Origin: an uncultured Shimia sp.
GTDB taxonomy: Bacteria; Pseudomonadota; Alphaproteobacteria; Rhodobacterales; Rhodobacteraceae
NCBI RefSeq assembly: GCF_947493595.1
Contig: NZ_CANLRL010000009.1
Span: 62,001 to 126,000, forward strand
Length of the DNA stretch: 64,000 nucleotides
Reading direction: 5' to 3'
The position numbers were made by a program, and so were the translations under genes. Positions 9,710-18,702 of this stretch are shown here, in pieces. The notes below the pieces were generated by a model. That model did no database searches. It was not told where the DNA came from and worked only from the letters and a program-made list of their open reading frames with translations. Numbering within the stretch: position 1 is the stretch's first letter; the number at the start of each line of letters is the position of its first letter.

Positions 9710-10900
9710 ATGAGCTTCCAAAACCCTGTCTTTATTCCCGGTCCAACCAACATCCCGGAGAGCCTGCGCAAGGCGTGTGACATGCCAACCATTGACCACC
9801 GCTCGCCGCTGTTTGGTCAAATCCTGCACCCCGCCCGTGAGGGTGTGCGCAAAGTGCTCAAAAGCGAGAGCGCGGAGATTTTCATCTTCCCGTCCACCGG
9901 CACCGGCGGCTGGGAAACCGCACTGACCAACACACTGTCTGCCGGTGACAAAATTCTTGCGGCACGCAACGGCATGTTCAGCCACCGCTGGATCGATATG
10001 TGCCAGCGCCACGACCTCGATGTGCAGGTTGTGGAAACCCCGTGGGGCAAAGGCTTGCCAGCGGATCGCTACGAGGAAATCCTCACCGCAGATACCAACC
10101 ACGAAATCAAAGCCGTTTTGGCCACCCACAACGAGACGGCAACCGGTGTGAAATCTGACATCGCCGCCGTGCGCCGCGCCTTGGATGCCGCAGGCCACCC
10201 GGCGCTGCTGTTTGTCGATGGCGTGTCCTCGATTGCCTCGATGGACTTCCGCATGGACGAATGGGGTGTGGATGTTGCTGTGACCGGCTCACAGAAAGGT
10301 TTCATGCTGACTGCTGGTCTGGCGATTGTCGGCTTCAGCGCCAAAGCCATGGCCGCGACCGAGACCGCCAAACTGCCGCGCACCTTCTTTGACGTGCACG
10401 ACATGGCCAAAGGCTATGCCGCCAACGCTTACCCTTACACGCCTGCCGTCGGCCTGCTGAATGGCTTGAATGAAGCCTGCTCCATGCTGCTCAACGAAGG
10501 TCTGGACAACGTCTTTGCCCGCCACACCCGCATCGCCGAAGGCGTGCGCGCCGCCGTCGGTGCCTGGGGGCTGGAGCTTTGCGCCGCTAACCCGTCGGTT
10601 TATTCCGACACCGTGAGTGCGATCAAAACACCGGAGGGCTTTAACGCCACTGATATTGTGACCCACGCGGCGGAGAAATACGGCGTCGCCTTTGGTGTGG
10701 GGCTTGGCGAGGTTGCGGGCAAAGTCTTCCGTATCGGCCACCTTGGCAGCCTGACCGACGTGATGGCGCTCTCCGGCATCGCCACCGCAGAGATGTGCAT
10801 GGTGGACCTTGGTCTGGACATCAAACTGGGCAGTGGTGTTGCCGCCGCACAAGATTTCTACCGTGGCCACACTGCGACGGCGCAGAAGGACGCGGCCTGA
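9710..10900 (+). CDS. bhcA: L-aspartate-glyoxylate aminotransferase (beta-hydroxyaspartate cycle)
   Basis: BhcA transfers the amino group from aspartate to glyoxylate, giving glycine and oxaloacetate. The 396-residue fold-type I PLP enzyme belongs to the serine-glyoxylate/alanine-glyoxylate aminotransferase family: PGPTNIPESLRKAC at the N-terminus, STGTGGWETAL for phosphate binding, VDGVSSIASMDF, and the Schiff-base Lys196 in GSQKGFML. The ATG at 9710 follows GAAGGAGA. Functional specificity is assigned from context, because the next three genes are the diagnostic bhcB, bhcC and bhcD. Its stop codon overlaps the bhcB start (TGATG), so they are translationally coupled. Confidence 0.93.
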   Translation: MSFQNPVFIPGPTNIPESLRKACDMPTIDHRSPLFGQILHPAREGVRKVLKSESAEIFIFPSTGTGGWETALTNTLSAGDKILAARNGMFSHRWIDMCQRHDLDVQVVETPWGKGLPADRYEEILTADTNHEIKAVLATHNETATGVKSDIAAVRRALDAAGHPALLFVDGVSSIASMDFRMDEWGVDVAVTGSQKGFMLTAGLAIVGFSAKAMAATETAKLPRTFFDVHDMAKGYAANAYPYTPAVGLLNGLNEACSMLLNEGLDNVFARHTRIAEGVRAAVGAWGLELCAANPSVYSDTVSAIKTPEGFNATDIVTHAAEKYGVAFGVGLGEVAGKVFRIGHLGSLTDVMALSGIATAEMCMVDLGLDIKLGSGVAAAQDFYRGHTATAQKDAA

Positions 10901-11871
10901 TGTTGGACAGCGACATGTATATCCCAACCTATGAGGACATGCTGGAGGCGCACAGGCGCATTCAGCCCCACATCCGCCGCACCCCAGTGCGTGTGTCGGA
11001 CTACCTCAACGAACTGACCGGTGCGGAGCTGTTCTTCAAGTGTGAGAACTTCCAAGAACCCGGCGCGTTCAAAGTGCGCGGCGCGGCCAATGCAGTCTTT
11101 GGACTGGATGACGAGCAGGCCAAGAAGGGTGTGGCGACACATTCCTCCGGCAACCACGCGTCTTGTCTCAGTTACGCGGCCATGAAGCGCGGCATCCCGT
11201 GCAACGTGGTCATGCCGCGCACGGCGCCACAGGCCAAGAAAGACACCGTGCGTCGCTATGGCGGCAAGATCACCGAATGTGAACCGTCCACCACGTCGCG
11301 TGAGGCGACCTTTGCCGAGGTGCAAGCGGCCACAGGCGGCGATTTTGTTCATCCTTACAACGATCATCGCGTGATAGCGGGGCAGGGGACCTGTTCCAAA
11401 GAATTCATCGAACAGACTGACGGTCTGGACATGGTGGTCGCGCCCATTGGCGGCGGCGGCATGATCTCCGGCACCTGCCTGACGCTCTCCACCTTGGCGC
11501 CGGAAACGCAGGTGATTGCCGCAGAGCCGGAACAGGCCGATGACGCCTACCGCAGCTTCAAAGCCGGACACATCATCGCCGATGATGCGCCAAAAACCAT
11601 TGCTGACGGGCTGTTGGTTCCGTTGAAAGAGCGCACCTGGCACTTTGTCTCCAACCACGTGAGCGAGATTTACACCGCGTCTGAGCAAGAGATCATCGAC
11701 GCGATGAAGCTCACCTGGAAGCACCTGCGCGTCGTGATGGAGCCCTCTTCCGCCGTGCCGTTGGCGACAGTTCTGAAAAACCCGGAGGCCTTCAAGGGCA
11801 AACGCGTCGGGCTGATCATCACTGGCGGCAACGTCGATCTGGACAAGCTGCCTTGGCTGGCAACCGCCTGA
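10900..11871 (+). CDS. bhcB: beta-Hydroxyaspartate dehydratase
   Basis: BhcB dehydrates (2R,3S)-beta-hydroxyaspartate to iminosuccinate. The 323-residue protein is a fold-type II PLP enzyme of the threonine/serine dehydratase family. The PLP lysine is Lys58 in EPGAFKVRGA, SSGNHASCLS is the substrate loop, and APIGGGGMISG is the phosphate-binding glycine loop. The ATG at 10900 overlaps the bhcA stop. A second in-frame ATG at 10915 gives MYIPTYEDM and is an alternative start with a weaker ribosome site. Gene order and family both match the Paracoccus bhc operon. By sequence alone it could be called a threonine dehydratase or serine racemase. Confidence 0.9.
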   Translation: MLDSDMYIPTYEDMLEAHRRIQPHIRRTPVRVSDYLNELTGAELFFKCENFQEPGAFKVRGAANAVFGLDDEQAKKGVATHSSGNHASCLSYAAMKRGIPCNVVMPRTAPQAKKDTVRRYGGKITECEPSTTSREATFAEVQAATGGDFVHPYNDHRVIAGQGTCSKEFIEQTDGLDMVVAPIGGGGMISGTCLTLSTLAPETQVIAAEPEQADDAYRSFKAGHIIADDAPKTIADGLLVPLKERTWHFVSNHVSEIYTASEQEIIDAMKLTWKHLRVVMEPSSAVPLATVLKNPEAFKGKRVGLIITGGNVDLDKLPWLATA

Positions 11872-11908
11872 AACACACACAATACGATTTTCGACAGAGG
11901 ATAAGGAC

Positions 11909-13072
11909 ATGAAAGACATGACCAATCTCGACAACTACGAAGTGGGCTATGACATTCCGGCCAAGCCGGGCATGGACGCCGCAGACATTCAAACTCCGGC
12001 GCTTGTGCTGGACCTTGATGCGCTGGAGCGCAACATCAAGAAAATGGGTGACTACGCCAAAGCCCACGGCATGCGTCACCGTGTGCACGGCAAGATGCAC
12101 AAATCCGTGGATGTGGCCAAGCTACAGGAAAGCCTTGGCGGCGCCGTGGGTGTGTGCTGTCAAAAAGTGTCCGAGGCCGAGGTCTTTGCCCGTGGTGGCA
12201 TCAAGGACATTCTGGTCTCCAACCAGGTGCGTGACCCGGCGAAAATCGACCGTCTGGCCCGCCTGCCCAAATTTGGCAGCCGCACAATTGTCTGCGTGGA
12301 TGACGTCGCCAATGTGGCCGACCTCTCAGCCGCAGCCGTGCAGCATGGCACCGAACTGGAAATCTTTGTCGAGATCGACTGTGGCGCGGGCCGCTGTGGC
12401 GTGACCACAACTGAGGCCGTTGTAGAGATTGCCAAGGCTGTTGGAGCAGCAGAGAACCTTAAGTTCACCGGCATTCAGGCTTATCAGGGCGCAATGCAGC
12501 ACATGGACAGCTACGAGGACCGCAAGGCCAAGCTCGACGTGGCGATTGCGCAGGTGCAGGACGCGGTGGACGGCCTCAAAGCCGAAGGCATTGCTTGCGA
12601 ATTGGTCTCCGGCGGCGGCACCGGCTCTTACTATTTTGAGAGCAACTCCGGTGTGTACAACGAGCTGCAATGTGGCTCCTACGCCTTTATGGACGCAGAC
12701 TACGGCCGCATCCTGGACAAGGACGGCAACCGGATTGACCAGGGTGAGTGGGAAAACGCGTTTTTCATCCTGACCAGCGTGATGAGCCACGCCAAAGCCG
12801 ACAAAGCCATCGTGGACGCAGGGCTGAAGGCGCAATCCGTGGACAGCGGCCTGCCGGTGATCTTTGGTCGCGACGATGTGGAATACATCAAATGCTCGGA
12901 TGAACACGGTGTGGTCATGGACCCAACCGGCGCGTTGAAGGTCAATGACAAGCTCAAGCTGGTGCCGGGCCACTGCGATCCAACCGCAAATGTGCACGAC
13001 TGGTACGTTGGGGTGCGCGACGGCAAGGTGGAAACGGTTTGGCCTGTGTCCGCTCGCGGCCGCGCCTACTGA
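11909..13072 (+). CDS. bhcC: beta-Hydroxyaspartate aldolase
   Basis: BhcC condenses glycine with glyoxylate to give (2R,3S)-beta-hydroxyaspartate. The 387-residue product belongs to the D-threonine aldolase / alanine racemase N-terminal barrel family. The PLP lysine is probably Lys62 in VHGKMHKS, and the C-terminal metal-site region contains VVMDPTGALKVNDKLKLVPGHCDPTANVHDWY. That segment, with HCDPT, is the hallmark of this group. The ATG at 11909 follows GAGGATAAGG; an in-frame ATG at 11918 is possible. It lies 37 bp after bhcB. Two stem-loops separate it from bhcD. Confidence 0.92.
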   Translation: MKDMTNLDNYEVGYDIPAKPGMDAADIQTPALVLDLDALERNIKKMGDYAKAHGMRHRVHGKMHKSVDVAKLQESLGGAVGVCCQKVSEAEVFARGGIKDILVSNQVRDPAKIDRLARLPKFGSRTIVCVDDVANVADLSAAAVQHGTELEIFVEIDCGAGRCGVTTTEAVVEIAKAVGAAENLKFTGIQAYQGAMQHMDSYEDRKAKLDVAIAQVQDAVDGLKAEGIACELVSGGGTGSYYFESNSGVYNELQCGSYAFMDADYGRILDKDGNRIDQGEWENAFFILTSVMSHAKADKAIVDAGLKAQSVDSGLPVIFGRDDVEYIKCSDEHGVVMDPTGALKVNDKLKLVPGHCDPTANVHDWYVGVRDGKVETVWPVSARGRAY

Positions 13073-13092
13073 TCCCGTTACCAAAAAAACAC

Positions 13093-13160
13093 CTCCGGCG
13101 TATGGGGCGCCGGATTTGTGCCCGCGTGTCTGCTTTCCCTTCCGGCATTGACGCGCGGGC
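13093..13160 (+). promoter_or_regulatory. Two stem-loops between bhcC and bhcD
   Basis: A 7 bp perfect hairpin (TCCGGCG with CGCCGGA, 13093-13113) is followed by an 11 bp hairpin with one wobble pair (13120-13130 with 13150-13160). Neither has a T-tract, so they look like intercistronic mRNA structures or processing/stability elements, not terminators. They occupy the only long gap in the bhc operon. Confidence 0.55.
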
Positions 13161-13186
13161 ATTCAAATTTCTGATGAGAGAGCACC

Positions 13187-14152
13187 ATGCTGATTGTACC
13201 TGAACGCGAAATTGCCGATCTGATGACCCGTGAGGCGGCGTTTGATGCGGTTGAAAAAGTCTTTGCCGCCATGGCCGCGCGCGACGCCTATAACTTTCCG
13301 GTTGTGCGTGAGGCCATCGGCCACGAAGACGCGCTTTATGGTTTCAAAGGCGGCTTTGATCAGGCGGGGCTGACGCTGGGCATGAAGGCGGGCGGCTACT
13401 GGCCCAACAACCTGGAAAAGCGCGGGCTGATCAACCACCAGTCCACCGTGTTCCTGTTTGATCCGGACACCGGCAAGGCCAAAGCCATGGTCGGCGGCAA
13501 CCTCTTGACCGCGCTGCGCACCGCTGCCGCGTCGTCCGTGTCGATCAAACATCTGGCCCGCGAAGATGCCAAAGTCATTGGCATGATTGGCGCGGGGCAT
13601 CAGGCCACTTTCCAATTGCGCGCCGCGCTGGAGCAGCGCGGCTTTGAAAAGGTCATCGGCTGGAACTACCATCCGGAGATGCTGCCTAACATTGAGAAAG
13701 TCGCCTCTGAGGCGGGCCTTCCTTTTGAGGCAGTGGAGCTCGATGGCATGGGCGAAGCTGACGTAATTATCTCGATCACCTCAGCCTTTGCACCGTCCTT
13801 GATGGCGGATCATGTGGCGCCCGGCACGCACATCGCCTGCATGGGCACGGACACCAAAGGCAAACAAGAGGTCGAAAGCGCACTTCTGGCGAAAGCCTCC
13901 GTCTTCACCGACGAGGTGGCGCAATCGATCACCATCGGCGAGGCGCAACACGCGGTGGCCGAAGGGCTGATTGAGGTCAGTGATGTGGCCGAAGTCGGCG
14001 CGGTGATCAACGGCACCAACCCGGGGCGCACCTCGGCGGAGCAAATCACCCTGTTTGATGGCACAGGTGTGGGCTTGCAGGATCTCGCGGTGGCTGCTGC
14101 CGTCGTTGATCTGGCGGTGGAAAAAGGCATCGCCATCGAGGTCGATTTCTAA
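13187..14152 (+). CDS. bhcD: Iminosuccinate reductase
   Basis: BhcD reduces iminosuccinate to L-aspartate with NADH, closing the cycle. The 321-residue protein is an ornithine cyclodeaminase / mu-crystallin family member with GGNLLTALRTAAASSVSIKHL, the Rossmann loop GMIGAGHQA, and the late DGTGVGLQDLAVAAAVVDLA segment. The ATG at 13187 is preceded by GAGAGAG. It is the last bhc gene, 114 bp after bhcC, and is followed by a terminator at 14178. The family alone would not give the substrate; the operon does. Confidence 0.92.
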   Translation: MLIVPEREIADLMTREAAFDAVEKVFAAMAARDAYNFPVVREAIGHEDALYGFKGGFDQAGLTLGMKAGGYWPNNLEKRGLINHQSTVFLFDPDTGKAKAMVGGNLLTALRTAAASSVSIKHLAREDAKVIGMIGAGHQATFQLRAALEQRGFEKVIGWNYHPEMLPNIEKVASEAGLPFEAVELDGMGEADVIISITSAFAPSLMADHVAPGTHIACMGTDTKGKQEVESALLAKASVFTDEVAQSITIGEAQHAVAEGLIEVSDVAEVGAVINGTNPGRTSAEQITLFDGTGVGLQDLAVAAAVVDLAVEKGIAIEVDF

Positions 14153-14177
14153 GCCTCTCTAATCCTTTGAAAACACA

Positions 14178-14220
14178 CGCCTCCGTTGCCCATTGGGCTG
14201 CGGGGGTGCTTTGTTTTTGG
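14178..14220 (+). terminator. Rho-independent terminator of the bhc operon
   Basis: An 8 bp outer stem (14178-14185 with 14101-independent partner 14201-14208, with G-T pairs) encloses GCCC-ATT-GGGC (14188-14198). CTTTGTTTTT follows. It lies 25 bases after bhcD. Confidence 0.8.
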
Positions 14221-14701
14221 CGTTTGCCGCTCTCAGCCTTACGCGACGTTTTATTCAAAAATCCATTGAAAGTATCTCCCGATTTGCGCCGTTTTGCCCC
14301 GTAGTCACAGCCGATAAAACTAAGGCCACACGCGCGCGATACCTGCGCGATAGGGGAGGCCAGATGGCACATTGCTTGGACAAGACGGCTCAGAAAGACA
14401 GTGCCCACGCGCGGTCTGATGTCGATTTGTCCCAGTCTCCCGCACGCACCCAATATCGCGATGGCCTGTCCGTCGCGCCCTTGATCTGCCCCTCGTGGGC
14501 AGGCGGTAGCCGCAAAATGCGGCCTGCCGGGATCGCCACCTCTGATGTGGCCGAAGTGATTCCGGCGCTGACCTCTGAAACTGCCGCAACTCCCCAACTT
14601 CGGGGCACTGGACCGCATATCGCAGCCCAGTGAGTTCACGCCAAGAGATGTCACCTTGAGGAGAGGGCGGCATCCCTTCGGTTAGCAAATGGAGGTCCCA
14701 C
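14221..14701 (+). other. Long gene-free leader before the purine permease
   Basis: No convincing gene lies in these 480 bp; the short open frames have no family resemblance and no good ribosome site. Near the permease there are several small stem-loops: CCCC-AACTT-CGGGG around 14592-14605, CACTGG (14606-14611) with CCAGTG (14627-14632), and GTGAGTTCAC around 14631-14640. The length and the structured end before a purine transporter make a cis-acting leader possible. I could not match it to any riboswitch consensus by eye. Confidence 0.5.
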
Positions 14702-16282
14702 ATGAGGGATGGTAGCTATACCTACAAGCTGTTTGATCGCAGCGATTTTAGTGCCTTTTGGGCGCTTTTCACCGACAATTTGATCAACCTGATGGTGCTT
14801 GCTGGCGTCTGCCAATTTGTGTTCCAGATGCCTGCTGAGATTGTCTATGGTCGCATCGTGCCGGGCGCAGCCGTGGCCATTCTGGCCGGGATCGCCGTCT
14901 ATGTTGGTTTGGCCAAACGCGCCGCCGCGCAACATGGCCGCGATGTAACCGCGCTGCCCTACGGCATCTCGACACCGGTGATGTTTGTCTATCTGTTTGG
15001 CGTGATTGGCCCGATCTACTGGTCCACCAATGACCCAATGCTGGCTTGGCAGGTCGGTATCGGCGCTGGTTTCATGGGCGGAATCGTCGCCGCAATGGGC
15101 GCTGTGATTGGCCCGTGGCTGAAACGTGTGACCCCACGCGCCGGTATGCTGGGCACGCTCTGCGGCATCGCGCTGGTGTTCATTGGCACTGTGCCGCTGG
15201 CGACCGTGTTTGAAAACCCGTTCATCGGCTTTGCCTCGATGATCATCATCCTTTGGGGGCTCGTGGGCCGCTTCCGCCTGCCATACAACATCCCCGCCGG
15301 TCTGCTCGCACTGATCGTCGGCACCGTGGTGGCCTTTGGCATTGGCGAAGCCAAGCTCAGCCTGGATGGCGTTGGATTCTACCCACCGCTGCCATATTTT
15401 GGTGACCTGATCGCAGGCATCCAGTATCTGTTTGCCAACCCGGAGCTGTTCCTGGTGTTGGTGCCGGTGCAGATCTACAACTTCATCGAAACCATGAACA
15501 ACGTGGAAAGCGCCGAAGCGGCGGGGGACCATTACCCTGTGGCCACCTGTCAGATCACCGACGGTCTGGGCACCATGGTCGGTGCGGTCTTTGGCTCACC
15601 TTTTCCAACCACCGCTTATATCGGCCACCCGGCTTATAAGCGCATGGGCGCACATGCGGGCTACATCATTGGCGTGGGCGCGGTGATCCCGCTGGCAGCC
15701 TTCTTCGGTCTGCTTGCTTTCCTCAACAACCTGATCCCGACCGCAGCCGCGGCTCCGGTACTGGTGTTTGTTGCGCTCAGCCTGATTACCAATACGGCAC
15801 ATTCGGTGAAAACCGATCACATGGCGGCGGTGACCATCGCGATGATGCCGCATGTGTCCTCTTTCCTGATGGTGAAATGGGGCTCGCTGATGGGTGCATT
15901 GGGTGCCGTAGGCGTGGCGGGTCTGCCAAACCTCGGTGATGAGGCCCTGACCGCCGCCCTGTTGCAGCAAGGCGCGCATTTCGAAGGACATCTGGCTCTC
16001 TCACAGGGCGCAATCCTGACCGGTCTAATCTGGGGTGCCATTGTCGCCAGCGTCATTGATGGCCGCTTCCGCAACGCCGGTGGTTTTGCCCTCGCAGCAG
16101 CCGTGATGTCTGCCTTTGGTATCATCCATGGTGCCAGCCTGCAGTGGCCTGCACTTAACGGTGTGACCTCCGGCTACCTCATCGCCGCGGCCTTCCTCTA
16201 CATCTACCCGCTGTTTCACAAAGAGGACGACCTCGTGAACGAAAACGCGGTGGTGGATGAGGTCCCGGCACCGGCCGAATAA
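14702..16282 (+). CDS. NCS2-family purine (xanthine/guanine-type) permease
   Basis: The 526-residue protein is a polytopic inner-membrane carrier with about 12 or more hydrophobic segments. It has the NCS2/AzgA-type features ALPYGISTPVMFVYLFGVIGP near residues 81-101, IETMNNVESAEAAGDHYP (the conserved acidic motif region) near 262-279, and GSPFPTTAYIGHPAYKRMGA. The ATG at 14702 follows GGAGG. Context points to purine import, since guanine deaminase follows and uraH and puuD are close. The exact substrate (guanine, xanthine, urate or hypoxanthine) is not shown by the sequence. Confidence 0.88.
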   Translation: MRDGSYTYKLFDRSDFSAFWALFTDNLINLMVLAGVCQFVFQMPAEIVYGRIVPGAAVAILAGIAVYVGLAKRAAAQHGRDVTALPYGISTPVMFVYLFGVIGPIYWSTNDPMLAWQVGIGAGFMGGIVAAMGAVIGPWLKRVTPRAGMLGTLCGIALVFIGTVPLATVFENPFIGFASMIIILWGLVGRFRLPYNIPAGLLALIVGTVVAFGIGEAKLSLDGVGFYPPLPYFGDLIAGIQYLFANPELFLVLVPVQIYNFIETMNNVESAEAAGDHYPVATCQITDGLGTMVGAVFGSPFPTTAYIGHPAYKRMGAHAGYIIGVGAVIPLAAFFGLLAFLNNLIPTAAAAPVLVFVALSLITNTAHSVKTDHMAAVTIAMMPHVSSFLMVKWGSLMGALGAVGVAGLPNLGDEALTAALLQQGAHFEGHLALSQGAILTGLIWGAIVASVIDGRFRNAGGFALAAAVMSAFGIIHGASLQWPALNGVTSGYLIAAAFLYIYPLFHKEDDLVNENAVVDEVPAPAE

Positions 16283-16305
16283 CGTCCACTTCCCCGGACG
16301 CCCTT

Positions 16306-16348
16306 GTGCGGGCCAGCCTTGTCCTTCGGCGGCCCGCACCTTTTTATT
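16306..16348 (+). terminator. Terminator or attenuator between the purine permease and guaD
   Basis: The perfect 9 bp stem GTGCGGGCC (16306-16314) with GGCCCGCAC (16331-16339) is followed by CTTTTTATT. It ends 20 bases before the guaD start, so it either separates the two genes or sets a permease/guaD expression ratio. Confidence 0.85.
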
Positions 16349-16368
16349 CCTCCACATTGGACCCGACC

Positions 16369-17727
16369 ATGCCACACACAGAGACCCAAACGCTCCTGAG
16401 GGGCCGTATTCTGGATTTCCACGCCGCCCCTGCGGATGAGATGGACACCGACGCCTATACCTACATCAAGGACGGCGCGATCCTGATCGAAGGCGGCAAG
16501 ATCAAAGCCACCGGTGTCTACCAAGACATTGCGGCGCAGGCGCCACAGGCCACGGTCAAGGACCACCGTCCAAATTTGCTGCTGCCCGGTTTCATCGACA
16601 CCCATGTGCATTTCCCGCAGGTGCAGGTGATTGCCTCCTGGGGCGAACAGCTTCTGGACTGGCTCAACAATTACACCTTCCCCGAAGAGACTCGCTTTGA
16701 AGATCCCAAGCACAGCACCGCGATGGCGGGACACTTCTATGATCTGCTGACCAGCCACGGCACCACCACCGCTGTTTCCTACTGCTCGGTGCACACCGCA
16801 TCGGTGGAGGCCTATTTTGCTGAAGCCGAAAAGCGCAACATGTGCATGATTGGTGGCAAGGTCATGATGGACCGCAACGCGCCGGATGCTCTGCGCGACA
16901 CGCCGCAATCCAGCTATGACGACAGCAAAAAGATGATTGCCAAGTGGCATGGCAAGGGCCGTGCGCACTACGCCATCACCCCGCGCTTTGCCATCACCTC
17001 AACGCCAGAACAGATGCAGATGGCGCAGGCTTTGGTGGCGGAGCACCCCGAGTGTTTTGTGCAGACCCACCTGAGCGAAAACCACGACGAGATTGCCTTC
17101 ACCAAAGAGCTGTATCCCGACGCGCCGGACTATCTGGGCGTCTATGAAAGCTACGGCCTGCTGACACCCAAAACCTTGCTGGGCCACTCCATTCACCTGA
17201 CCCCGCGCGAGATTGATGTACTGGCCGAAACGCAGGCGAAACCGGTGTTCTGCCCAACCTCCAATCTCTTCCTGGGCAGCGGTCTGTTTGACGACGGCGG
17301 GCTGCGCGCCCGTGGTATTCAGAACGCGATTGCCACCGACATCGGGGCAGGGACCAGCTACTCGATGCTGCAGACACTGAATGAGGGCTACAAAATCCTG
17401 CAACTCCAAAAGCAGAAACTGCACCCGCTGCGCGCCTTTGACTGGATCACCCGTGGCAACGCGGAGGTGCTGGGCCTGTCCGACAAAATCGGCACGCTGG
17501 CCGCAGGCTCAGATGCGGATGTGGTGGTGTTGGATTCCCACGCCACCCACGCCATGGACCTGCGCGTGCAGCGCGCGGAAAGCCTGTCGGAAGAGCTGTT
17601 TATCCTGCAAACTCTGGGCGATGATCGCGCTGTGGCAGAGACCTATGTTGCTGGCGTGGCGCAGAAAAACGGCACGGCGGCACTTGCAGTTACCCCTGCA
17701 CCAGCGCCGGTGCTCAAATCCGCCTGA
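16369..17727 (+). CDS. guaD: Guanine deaminase
   Basis: The enzyme hydrolyses guanine to xanthine and ammonia. The 452-residue amidohydrolase has LPGFIDTHVHFPQ with the metal-binding His79 and His81, QTHLSEN, LLGHSIHL, CPTSNLFLGSGLFD and the late ATDIGAGTSYSMLQT aspartate motif, all typical of GuaD. The ATG at 16369 is chosen for its conserved context (MPHTETQTLLRGRILDF). The ribosome site is weak, and a strong stem-loop with a T-tract ends 20 bases upstream. No xanthine dehydrogenase gene is present in the window to link xanthine to urate; it must lie elsewhere. Confidence 0.95.
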   Translation: MPHTETQTLLRGRILDFHAAPADEMDTDAYTYIKDGAILIEGGKIKATGVYQDIAAQAPQATVKDHRPNLLLPGFIDTHVHFPQVQVIASWGEQLLDWLNNYTFPEETRFEDPKHSTAMAGHFYDLLTSHGTTTAVSYCSVHTASVEAYFAEAEKRNMCMIGGKVMMDRNAPDALRDTPQSSYDDSKKMIAKWHGKGRAHYAITPRFAITSTPEQMQMAQALVAEHPECFVQTHLSENHDEIAFTKELYPDAPDYLGVYESYGLLTPKTLLGHSIHLTPREIDVLAETQAKPVFCPTSNLFLGSGLFDDGGLRARGIQNAIATDIGAGTSYSMLQTLNEGYKILQLQKQKLHPLRAFDWITRGNAEVLGLSDKIGTLAAGSDADVVVLDSHATHAMDLRVQRAESLSEELFILQTLGDDRAVAETYVAGVAQKNGTAALAVTPAPAPVLKSA

Positions 17728-17764
17728 TCGACAAAACGCTTGTCAGCTGGCTCCAATCATCGGG

Positions 17765-18523
17765 TCAGCTGACAAACAACCGCGCCAGAAACACCGCGCT
17801 CATGCCGTAGCCGATCACGACCACGATCCAGCGCACCACGGAAGCCGGAATGGCCTTGGCGACAAAAGCCCCGCTGTAGCCCCCCAAGACCGCAAACACC
17901 ATCATCAGTACCGCCATCGGCCAAACCACCAGGCCTGCCACGGCAAATGTCACCACCGAAATGGCGGACAGCGCAAACGACAGTCCGTTTTTCACCCCGT
18001 TCATCAGGTGAATGTCACGCCAGCCCCACATGGCAAACAGCGCGAGCAGCACAATGCCCAAGCCGCCGTTAAAATAGCCGCCATAGACGCTGACCAAAAA
18101 CAGTCCCACAGCGCCTTCCGGCTTGAACCATTTTGCCTTTTCCTGTGCCCAGACCTGCAGCTTTGCCCCCAGCAAAAACGCCGTTGTGGCAAACATCAAC
18201 AGAAACGGCACCACATAGGAAAACACCTCGTTGGACGACACCAGCAACAACAGCGACCCCGCCAATCCGCCCGCCAGCGTGATGACGGTGAGCCGGATCA
18301 TTTGCGCCCGCGACAGTGTTTTGAGTTCTGACAGAAATCCTATTGCTCCGCCCAGATAGCCGGGGAACACCGACACCGCGCTGGTGGCATTGGCCGCGAC
18401 CGGCGGCACCCCGGCCCAGACCAGCGCCGGGAAGGTCAAAAACGTCCCGCCCCCCGCAATCGTGTTCACAACGCCAGCGCCAAATCCGGCCAATGCCAGC
18501 ACACAGAGTTCCAAGATCGTCAT
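17765..18523 (-). CDS. TauE/SafE family membrane exporter
   Basis: The 252-residue protein is almost entirely hydrophobic, with about eight membrane segments and the family features GFGAGVVNTIAGGGTFLTFPAL near the N-terminus and VYGGYFNGGLGIVLL in the second half. The family moves small anions such as sulfite or organic sulfonates, but members have diverse or unknown substrates. It lies in reverse orientation between guaD and uraH, so it is not co-transcribed with the purine genes. Its start at 18523 faces uraH across a 179 bp gap that must hold two promoters. Whether it takes part in purine catabolism is unknown. Confidence 0.85.
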   Translation of the reverse strand: MTILELCVLALAGFGAGVVNTIAGGGTFLTFPALVWAGVPPVAANATSAVSVFPGYLGGAIGFLSELKTLSRAQMIRLTVITLAGGLAGSLLLLVSSNEVFSYVVPFLLMFATTAFLLGAKLQVWAQEKAKWFKPEGAVGLFLVSVYGGYFNGGLGIVLLALFAMWGWRDIHLMNGVKNGLSFALSAISVVTFAVAGLVVWPMAVLMMVFAVLGGYSGAFVAKAIPASVVRWIVVVIGYGMSAVFLARLFVS

Positions 18524-18702
18524 CGGGGTCTTTCTCTTGTATTTGGTCTGGCGGTCCGCGCACCGTAACGCGCATTGCTGGATATGCCAGATAATCGCGT
18601 TTGTTTTTCAAGAAAAATCGGAAAGTGCATCGCCTCAGACAGGCTTTGCCTCCAGCGCCCCAACCGGACTAAAACCAATACAAACAATCAGGAGACACAT
18701 CC

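Noticed and set aside
10900-11871. Calling bhcB and bhcD a hydroxyectoine EutB/EutC pair
   Set aside because: The families match EutB and EutC, but the presence of bhcA, bhcC and bhcR in the exact beta-hydroxyaspartate cycle order decides for bhc.
14193-14633. Open frames in the leader before the purine permease, both strands
   Set aside because: No ribosome site at a sensible start, no domain, and composition unlike neighbouring genes. Treated as non-coding.
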